A DNA stretch of 64,000 nt, taken from NCBI GenBank assembly GCA_036417435.1, contig CM070908.1:54433590-54497589 (forward strand), in the 5' to 3' direction. Positions 56,436 through 64,000 of the stretch are shown here, in pieces. The translations under genes and the position numbers were made by a program. This DNA is from Inia geoffrensis (Eukaryota; Chordata; Mammalia; Artiodactyla; Iniidae). The notes beneath the pieces are model-generated. The model was not told the origin of the DNA. It saw nothing but the letters and a program-made list of their open reading frames with translations, and did not search any database. The first letter of the stretch is position 1, and every line of letters begins with the position of its first letter.

Positions 56436-57384
56436 AAAAACAACTGGAAAGCAAAAGAAAAAGCTCAGGGAATCCAAACGAATCTACAACCTATTAGAAT
56501 TAACAAGTGAATTTAGCAAAATCATTGGGTACAAGATCAATGAATCAAAACAATTTTATTTCTAAATGAAAAATTAGAAGATAAAATTCAATAAATGATA
56601 TAATTAAGCATAATTCAAAACACATCAGATACCTAGACATCAATCTAATATGTAATATCATTACACTGAAAGCAACAAAACATTTTCAAGAGGAATTAAC
56701 ACCTACATAATTGGAGGGATATACAAGTTTATGGGTATGAAGATTCATGCTGCAAAGACTTAAATTACCTTCAAATTGATCTAAAGACTCTAAGAAGTTC
56801 CAGTCAAAATCTCAGCAGGTTATTTTTAGTTAACAAGTTAATTCTAATAATTATATGAAAATCCAAAGAACTGAAAGTACCTATGACGATCTTGAAGATG
56901 AAAATCTAAGAGTGAGTTAGAGATCTTACACTACCACACATCAGGATTTACTATAAACCTCCAGTAATTAATATAGTGTGGTATGGGTGCAAGATAGATA
57001 AATAGAACAGAATATTCTACAAGCAGGCAAATATATGAACATTTGATTTAAGTAAAAAGAAGGTACGTCAGAACAGTGAGGGGAGGGTACTCTTTTCAAA
57101 AAAATAATGCTGAGTCAATTACATATCCATATGGAAAAATGAAATTTGATGCCTAACTTACACAAAAAATCAATACCAGAGAGATCTTTAATCTAAATAC
57201 AAAAGGTAAAATAATAATGATTTAGAAGAAAATTATGAGAATATATTCATGACTTTGGGATAGAAAAAGTTTTCTTGAACAACAAACAAAAAGCACTTTC
57301 CAAAAAGTCAAAAATTGATGTTAGATTACATTAAAATTAAAAACTTTTGTCCATCAAAATGTTCCATTAAGAGGTTGGAAAGGC

Positions 57385-57595
57385 GGGCTTCTCTGGTGGC
57401 ACAGTGGTTGGGAGTCCACCTGCCGATGCAGGGGACCCGGGTTCGTGCCCCGGTCCGGGAGGGTCCCGCGTGCCACAGAGCGGCTGGGCCTGTGAGACAT
57501 GGCCGCTGAGCCTGCACGTCCGGAGCCTTTGCTCGGCAAGGGGAGAGGCCACAGCAGTGAGGGGCCCGTGTGCCGCAAAAAAAAAAAAAGGCAAA
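57385..57595 (+). mobile_element. CHR-2-type SINE
   Basis: A forward copy, B box GGGTTCGTGCCCC, A tail 57577-57589. It is flanked by a 16-bp duplication with one mismatch, AAGAGGTTGGAAAGGC (57369-57384) and AAGAGATTGGAAAGGC (57596-57611). The 204-codon minus frame over it is not a gene. Confidence 0.94.
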
Positions 57596-57677
57596 AAGAG
57601 ATTGGAAAGGCAACCCAAAGAGTAGGAGAAGATGTTTGAAATAGATATATCAAAAAAAGCGCTCATATATAGGCTGC

Positions 57678-57681
<4 letters not shown>

Positions 57682-57728
<47 letters not shown>
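57682..57728. repeat. (TA)n microsatellite
   Basis: 47 bases of pure alternating TA inside the old L1. This is likely length-variable. Confidence 0.98.
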
Positions 57729-57730
<2 letters not shown>

Positions 57731-58799
57731 TGTACATTTAAAAAGATAGTGCACAATCCAAAATAGGTAAAAGACTTGAACTGACATTTACAAAAGCAGA
57801 TATCCAAAATGCCAAAGTATATGAAATGGTGTTCAATTTCATTAGTCACAAGAAAATGCAAATTAAAACCCACAGTTTTGTAACACTGTACACCCACTAG
57901 GTTTGTATCTAAAATTCCAAGGGTTGACAATACTATAGCGTAACCAGTCACTACAGGTAGGATTGTAATCGGCATAATCACAATGGAAAATTGGTTGTTG
58001 ATATCTACTGAACACTGAAGATATGGCTATCCTAGTCCCTGAATTCAGTTTCTATCATTATAATCAACATTATTCACCAAAAACATATGCTAGGATGTTA
58101 TTCAAAATAGTCTCAAATGACCCAAATGTTAACAATAGAATAATGTATTAACTATGATGTATCCCTACAAACAAATGCTATGTAGCAATGACAGTGAAAC
58201 AAAATACTGCCACATAAGGCACTGTGGATAAATTTCATAAACATAACCTTGAATGAAGGAAGCAAGACTAAATGATTTCATTTATGCAAAATCCACAAAG
58301 AGGCAAAATGAAATTATGATATTAAAGTAAGGAGAGAGGTGACCTTTGGATAGGAAGATGATGGGGGGTAGGAAGCTTCTGGAATGCTGTCAACATTCTA
58401 TTTCATATGTGAGTGTAGTTAGAACAATGTGTTTTCTCTATGATTCATATACCATTCAGTGTATTTGTTATACTTCAAAATTTAACTTTTAAACAATGTA
58501 TTACCTACCAAATACATATGTTTCCCAGATTTTAAATGTTGCGCATATCATTTTATATAAAAAAAAAACTTGCCCACTTGATAAGTTTTAAAAAAAGAAA
58601 GAAGAAGGAGGCATACATCCTTTTCTTTGAATTTGCTCTTTTGTGAGTACTGCACTACTATAATACTTTGAATTTGTACTACTTTGAATAGTGAGATTGA
58701 ACATTTTTTCTTGTTAATTTGCCATTTGTATTTCTTTTTCAAACTGCTCATGCCTTTTGTTCAAAGTTTTCTCTGTGGTGTGTACAACTGTTATTATTA

Positions 58800-58965
58800 T
58801 TACTACTTGAAGGTTCTGCATGCGGTAATGGAATTAATGGCTTACAATGTGTATATGGTTATGAGCTCTGTGTGACCTTGGGAAAATTATTGACTCTCTT
58901 AAGCTTTCACCTACCTCATCCGAAAAACTGGATAATAGCATCAACAATCCTGAAAAGTTTACTTT
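58800..58965 (+). repeat. MIR-like fragment
   Basis: GAGCTCTGTGTGACCTTGGG, AAAATTATTGACTCTCTTAAGC and CACCTACCTCATCCGAAAAACTGG follow the forward MIR core. Confidence 0.55.
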
Positions 58966-59664
58966 TTAAGAATTACATAGGCATCTAGGTGACAGGGACA
59001 TCAAAAATGTTTTTCCCACTTTTCACAAATTTTTGAGCATCTACTGTATGTAAAGACATGCTAGTCATTAGACTGGGATAAAAGAACATTTCTTCCATTA
59101 AACCAGTGTGCTGGTCAGTTGTCAGTCAAAGCATCGTGATTCTTTTTTTGTTGTTGTTATAACCCCTTTATTTTATTTTATTTTATTTTATTAACATCTT
59201 TATTGGAGTATAATTGCTTTACAATGATGTGTTAGTTTCTGCTTTATAACAAAGTGAATCAGTTATACATATACATATGTTCCCATATCTCTTCCCTCTT
59301 GCGTCTCCCTCCCTCCCACCCTCCCAATCCCACCCCTCTAGGTGGTCACAAAGCACCAAGCTGATCTCCCTGTGCTACGCAGCTGCTTCCCACTAGCTAT
59401 CTGTTTTATGTCCGTGCCACTCTCTCACTTCGTCCCAGCTTACCCTTCTCCCTCCCCATATCCTCAAGTCCATTCTCTAGTAGGTCTGTGTCTTTATTCT
59501 CATCTTACCCCTAGGTTCTTCATGACCTTTTTTTTTTTTTTCTTAAATTCCATATATATGTGTTAGCATACAGTATTTGTTTTTCTCTTTCTGACTTGCT
59601 TCACTCTGTATGACAGACTCTAGGTCCATCCACCTCACTACAAATAACTCAATTTCGTTTCTTT

Positions 59665-60533
59665 TTATGGCTGATATTCCATTGTATATATGTGCCACAT
59701 CTTCTTTATCCGTTCATCCAATGATGGACACTTATGTTGCTTCCATCTCATGGCTATTGTAAATAGAGCTGCAATGAACATTTTGGTACATGACTCTTTT
59801 TGAATTATGGTTTGCTCAGTGTATATGCCCAGTAGTGGCATTGCTGGGTCGTATGGTAGTTCTATTTGTAGTTTTTTAAGGAACCTCCATACTGTTCTCC
59901 ATAGTGGCTGTATCAATTTACATTCCCACCAACAGTGCAAGAGTGTCCTCTTTTCTCCACACCCTCTCCAGCACTTGTTGTTTGTAGGTTTTCTGATGAT
60001 GCCCATTCTAACTGGTGTGAGGTGATACCTCATTGTAGTTTTGATTTCATTTCTCTAATAATTAGAGCTGTTGAGCAGCTTTTCATATGCTTCTCGGCCA
60101 TCTGTATGTTTTCTTTGGAGAAATGTCTATTTAGGTCTTCTGCCCATTTTTGGATTGGGTTGTTTGTTTTTTGTTATTGAGCTGCATGAGCTGCTTGTAA
60201 ATTTTGGTGATTAATCCTTTGTCAGTTGCTTCATTTGCAAATATTTTCTCCCATTCTGAGGGTTGTCTTTTGATCTTATTTATGGTTTCCTTTGCTGTGC
60301 AAAAGCTTTGAAGTTTCATTAGGTCCCATTTGTTTATTTTTGTTTTTATTTCCATTTCTCTAGGAAGTGGGTCAAAAAGGATCTTGCTGTGATTTATGTC
60401 ATGGAGTGTTCTGCCTTTGTTTTCCTCTAAGAGTTTGATAGTATCTGGCCTTACATTTAGGTCTTTAATCCATTTTGAGTTTATTTTTGTGTATGGTGTT
60501 AGGGAGTATTCTAATTTCATACTTTTACATGTA
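59665..60533 (-). pseudogene. L1 ORF2p C-terminal fragment
   Basis: Minus-strand coding remnants of the ORF2 end. One open part spans 60131-60520 ([36 protein letters not shown]). After a small deletion near 60047 a second spans 59665-60033, with [18 protein letters not shown]. The frames are in different phases. It is non-functional. Confidence 0.88.
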
Positions 60534-60605
60534 CCTGTCCAGTTTTCCCAGCACCACTTATTGAAGTGGCTGTCTTTTCTTCACTGTATATTCTTGCCTT
60601 CTTTC

Positions 60606-61295
60606 ACAAACCCACAGCCAACATCATTCTCAATGGTGAAAAACTGAAACCATTTCCACTAAGATCAGGAACAAGTCAGGGTTGCCCACTCTCACCACTG
60701 TTATTCAACATAGTTTTGGAAGTTTTAGCCACAGCAATCAGAGAAGAAGAAGAAATAAAAGGAATCCAAATCAGAAAAGAAGTAAAGCTGTCACTGTTTG
60801 CAGATGACATGATACTATACATAGAGAATCCTAAAGATGCCACCAGAAAACTGCTGGAGCTAGTCAATGAATTTGGTAAAGTTAAAGTAGCAGGATACAA
60901 AATTAATGCACAAAAATCTCTTGCATTCCTATACACTAATGATGAAAAATCTGAAAGTGAAATTAAGAAAACACTGCCACTTACCACTGCAACAAAAAGA
61001 ATAAGATATCTAGGAATAAACCTACCTAAGGTGACAAAAGACCTGTATGCAGAAAATTATAAGACACTGATGAAAGAAATTAAAAATGATACAAATAGAT
61101 GGATGCCATGTTCTTGGATTGGAAGAATCAACATTGTGAAAATGACTCTACTACCCAAAGCAATCTACAGATTCAATTCAATCTCTATCAGACTACCACT
61201 GGCATTTTTCACAGAACTAGAACAAAAAATTTCACAAGTTGTATGGAAACACAAAAGACCCCGAATAGCCAAAGCAATCATGAAAACGAAAAATT
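60606..61295 (+). pseudogene. L1 reverse-transcriptase fragment, inverted
   Basis: The frame open from 60566 contains L1 reverse-transcriptase sequence from about 60606 ([20 protein letters not shown]) and keeps the FADDMILY active-site motif at 60797-60820. It ends at a TGA at 61295-61297. The first 40 bases of the frame are antisense L1 from the neighbouring inverted part, so the apparent start codon is an accident of the inversion. Confidence 0.9.
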
Positions 61296-61479
61296 GAGCT
61301 GGAGGAATCTGGCTTCCTGACTTCAGACTATACTACAAAGCTACAGTAATCAAGACAGTATGGTACTGGCACAAAACCAGAAATATAGATCAATGGAACA
61401 GGATAGAAAGCCCAGAGATAAACCCACGCACATATGGTCACCTTATCTTTGATGAAGGAGGTTTCGTGATTCTTTATTC

Positions 61480-62165
61480 CTCCCATTTCCATCTTCAGTC
61501 TCCTCAGCATCCCTCAGGGTGGTGCTTTCCTTTCCATTTCCATCATCACTGCATGCATTCAGGCCTTCATCTTGCCTACCTGGACGTTGTAACAGCTTCC
61601 TAACTGGTCTCTCTGCCTCCCTCTCATTACTCCCCAACCAGTTCATCTTACTGCTGCCAGATGGGTCCTTCTAAATGCAGCTGTGATCATACCAAGCCTC
61701 CTGTTTCCCTCCATGGGGATTCTCTCCACTTTATCAATTTACAGAAGACAATCATCTTCTGATTCCTACTTTTCCTCTCAAGCTTCATCTCTTGACATTC
61801 CCCAGTTAGCCTCTTATGTTTCAAAGTTTCAAAAATGTGTATGTTGCAGGACCTTGCATATGGCACCCCTCCTCTCAAGAATATGTCTTTGGCTTTGGCT
61901 CTTTTCCTTGCTCCATATTCACCTCAGACACCATCTTCTCTGGGAGGTCTCCAAATCCCTGGTGATTCTAGCTCAGCTGATCCTCTTATAAACTCTCATA
62001 GTCTCATCCCATGATCTGCATAATTTCCCCTGGATCATTTATTCATTTATCTGTCCAACTCATTACTCTAAGACCTACTAAGGAGCAAAGACTGTCTTTT
62101 GTATCATTGTCCCCTGAGCCTGAACAGCTCTGTATGAATGAGTGAATGAGTGAACAAATGAAAGA
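61480..62165 (+). repeat. L2 relic, long
   Basis: Forward LINE-2: GTTGTAACAGCTTCCTAACTGG, a CTTACTGCTGCCAGATGGGTCC stretch, GACCTTGCATATGGCACCCC, CACCATCTTCTCTGGGAGG and the end AGGAGCAAAGACTGTC ... ATGAATGAGTGAATGAGTG. About 690 bp, one of the better preserved L2 pieces here. A plus frame at 61683-61991 is L2 sequence. Confidence 0.8.
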
Positions 62166-62342
62166 GCATAAGATTGGATCAGCTCTCATATCATGCTTCT
62201 CAGCAACATTCTCAGGGAAATTTTTATAGGAACTGAATAAAAGTCAAGTTAGGATGGAATTTCTGAAAGAAGAGACAAATTATAGTAAACTTTACCCTCT
62301 GTAGTAATGCAGAAACATTCCTTTTCTAGGTGATAGATAGAT

Positions 62343-62385
<43 letters not shown>

Positions 62386-64000
62386 GATAGATAGACTAAT
62401 TCATATGGCCATTTCTGACAGGGATTCAAATGTCATAGCTTCAGGGCACTTGAAGAATATATTATCTTTGGCAGTCCTGTGTTATTATTATCCCTAGAAT
62501 GATTCATCCCCTCAATTTTCATACTGCTCTTAAATCAGGGCTATGGGGTTAAAGGAAAACAATGTATATCCCTTTGTAAGTGGTTGTAAATGCACATTAT
62601 AAATGGCTCCACTGCTTCTTTGGGGAGGATGGAGCTCATCTCTTCTTTTGCTGCCTAAAGTCTCTATTTTAGAGCTTATGTACTTGAGGGTTAGCTCATG
62701 TAACATAAATTCACCAAAAATCTTAAAGTGAGATCACATCTGTGCAGCCCATAGAAAGATGACTTAAAGTTGTCTTCTCTTAGTAATTAAAAAGGAGAAG
62801 ATTTGGAGACCAGATCCTTAAAAACTGACTAGAGTGTACTGTCAATCAATCTGTGAATATAGATTTGCTTCTTCTAAGATTATAATAACTATATATATAC
62901 ATATATATGATATATTTATGACGTGGATTTTTTTTTCTGAAGTGTTTACTCATCAACTACTTCTTTATGAGTATTATTTTTCTGTCAGTGACCAAGTTGT
63001 ACTTATCTGAGCCTCTCCTTCAGTATCTGCCTCAGCACTTTTCACCTACTTGGTTCTCAGCTAATGTGGGTTTGAAGTGACCCTCAATACCTCCCATGAA
63101 CCAGGAATCCAGGACGTATCTGATTTTTTTTTTTACATGAGTGTTTCTAAGGGAGAGAGGTCCCTGTCCCCAGTTTCATCTACGTTCTTCGGACATTCAT
63201 TTGCAACAGACTTTTGCTTCCAATTTGCTGCATGATGGGTAGTGGCAGCTGCACAGAAAACCACTCAGAGACCAAAGGAAAGATGGGAGCAGCCATTACC
63301 TTGAGTTTGTGCACATTCCTACCATTATCCTTCTCCATCTGAGTGTGAGCTGCAATCATAGCTTGTCAAAAAGTATGACATCCCCTTTTTCCTTTAGTAC
63401 CACTGGTTTCTGGTGACTCACTGTGTCATTTAACTAAGTTGGTGACATCTGTGTCTGTGCTACCATAAAATATGTAGTTGGTGATACCCCTCATCCTTTT
63501 GGATTGAACATATTTGTGTAATTATTTGTGATCGTTCTGTGTGTATGAATGTGTAAGTGCTTATGTTTGTATGCATCAGTCAGTACATGAGAATAGCCAT
63601 AACAAGAACCGTAGAATTTGTAGATAAGTACCAAAATAAAAAACCAACATAAGGATCAAAGCAGAAATATGCCAATTTACCTTAAAGAGAAAATGATTCC
63701 CAGGTCAGCAAGATTTAACATCATCCTGAGTGAGGGTAGAAATACATCTAAACATGAATGGTCCAAGAGGAAGTAACTGTCTAGACTAAGAAACACTGGG
63801 AAAAAGGGGAGAGTTAGGGAGACAAATATTGTAGTGTCCATTCAGCCCTCTCTAAGGCAAGTGGGTGCCCTGGAGAAATGATGACAAAATCGCCTGCTTG
63901 GTAAAAATAACTCGGTCACAAGGACCATAACTCTCGCTCACGTACCATACTAACCAGACAGTCTTCCAATCACAAAGCTGTTTTTCCAAGTATGTCCACA
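62166..64000. other. No recognisable gene
   Basis: Apart from a GATA microsatellite (62331-62395) and short AT tracts near 62893-62916, nothing can be named to the end of the window. Confidence 0.45.
62331..62395. repeat. (GATA)n microsatellite
   Basis: About 15 GATA units, interrupted by two TGATAGATA imperfections. A typical polymorphic tetranucleotide marker. Confidence 0.97.

Larger units (their letters stand above)
56436..58480 (+). repeat. Old L1 ORF2 and 3' region carrying a SINE
   Basis: Decayed forward L1 ORF2: GAATTAACAAGTGAATTTAGC, TGGGTACAAGATCAATG, a CCTCCAGTAATTAATATAGTGTGG stretch, AAATTAAAAACTTTTGTCC, then AGTCACAAGAAAATGCAAATTAAAACC and ORF2-end phrases to about 58300. No frame is open. 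A CHR-2 SINE (57385-57595) and a (TA)n tract interrupt it. Confidence 0.8.
59146..61463 (-). mobile_element. L1 with 5' inversion (twin priming)
   Basis: A 2.3-kb L1 made of two opposed parts. 59146-60604 is the L1 3' end on the minus strand (AT-rich tail, 3' UTR, ORF2 end). 60605-61463 is the next upstream ORF2 segment, on the plus strand. Both lie between one pair of duplications, TCGTGATTCTTT at 59134-59145 and 61464-61475, so this was one insertion event. By comparison with the L1 at 46-52.8 kb, the parts meet at about its position 51384-51388 with almost no loss. Confidence 0.94.

Noticed and set aside
57367..57981. 204-codon minus frame with an isoleucine-tyrosine repeat
   Set aside because: The repeat is the translated (TA)n tract and the rest is SINE and old L1 in antisense.
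60566..61297. 243-codon frame as an intact reverse-transcriptase gene
   Set aside because: It covers only part of the reverse-transcriptase region, starts in antisense L1 created by the inversion and lacks the other ORF2 domains.
62331..62395. CRISPR-like or other direct-repeat array
   Set aside because: It is a simple tetranucleotide microsatellite with no spacers, in mammalian DNA.

Overview
This 64 kb window looks like nuclear DNA of a placental mammal, most likely a cetacean. The evidence is fourteen tRNA-headed SINEs of the CHR type known from whales, hippos and ruminants, together with cetartiodactyl-type L1 elements, a cetartiodactyl mariner, and mammal-wide relics (MIR, L2, MLT1 LTRs, MER5/MER20, Tigger). 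I saw no BovB or Bov-tA elements, which argues against a ruminant. I found no protein-coding exon, tRNA or rRNA gene, CRISPR array or operon. Every long reading frame that I recognise belongs to a transposon and is broken. The window is best read as intergenic or deep intronic sequence. Family names come from memory of consensus sequences, not from a database search. | Layout: 1-1620 is an old L1 5'-region-like relic split by a younger 5'-truncated L1 (191-1310). 1.7-13.5 kb is mostly old single-copy-looking DNA with MIR/L2 relics, one CHR-1 SINE, a 62-bp tandem duplication and an unexplained pair of similar ~100-bp blocks. 13.5-14.5 kb is a MIR split by a CHR-1 SINE that carries a 22-bp minisatellite, followed by a second CHR-1 SINE. 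17.7-18.1 kb is an MLT1 LTR. 19.9-20.6 kb is a repeat-poor AT-rich block holding a 71-bp L1 insertion. 21.8-23.5 kb is an old L1 split by an MLT1-type LTR. 26-29 kb has L2 relics, two CHR-1 SINEs and a Tigger-like deletion derivative. 30.5-36.1 kb is the densest pile-up: old L1 3' regions, an MLT1 LTR, a mariner and six CHR-2 SINEs. 42.6 kb holds a class I ERV LTR fragment. 43.4-43.8 kb is a repeat-free candidate regulatory block. 46.1-52.8 kb is a nearly complete but dead L1 carrying a SINE and another L1 3' end inside it. 56.4-58.5 kb is an old L1 with a SINE and a (TA)n tract. 59.1-61.5 kb is an L1 with a twin-priming type 5' inversion. 61.5-62.2 kb is an L2 relic. | How the parts relate: the content is a layered record of retrotransposition. 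Most of the young insertions are flanked by target-site duplications (8-18 bp) that I could read directly, which fixes their boundaries and nesting order. L1 machinery is the probable source of SINE mobilisation (established for tRNA-derived, A-tailed SINEs). None of the L1 or mariner copies here can encode an intact protein. I did not find a convincing new biological system. The items most worth testing are the two repeat-poor blocks (candidate conserved enhancers), the unexplained duplicated ~100-bp block, the 15-bp perfect hairpin at 23.8 kb and the minisatellite-bearing SINE.
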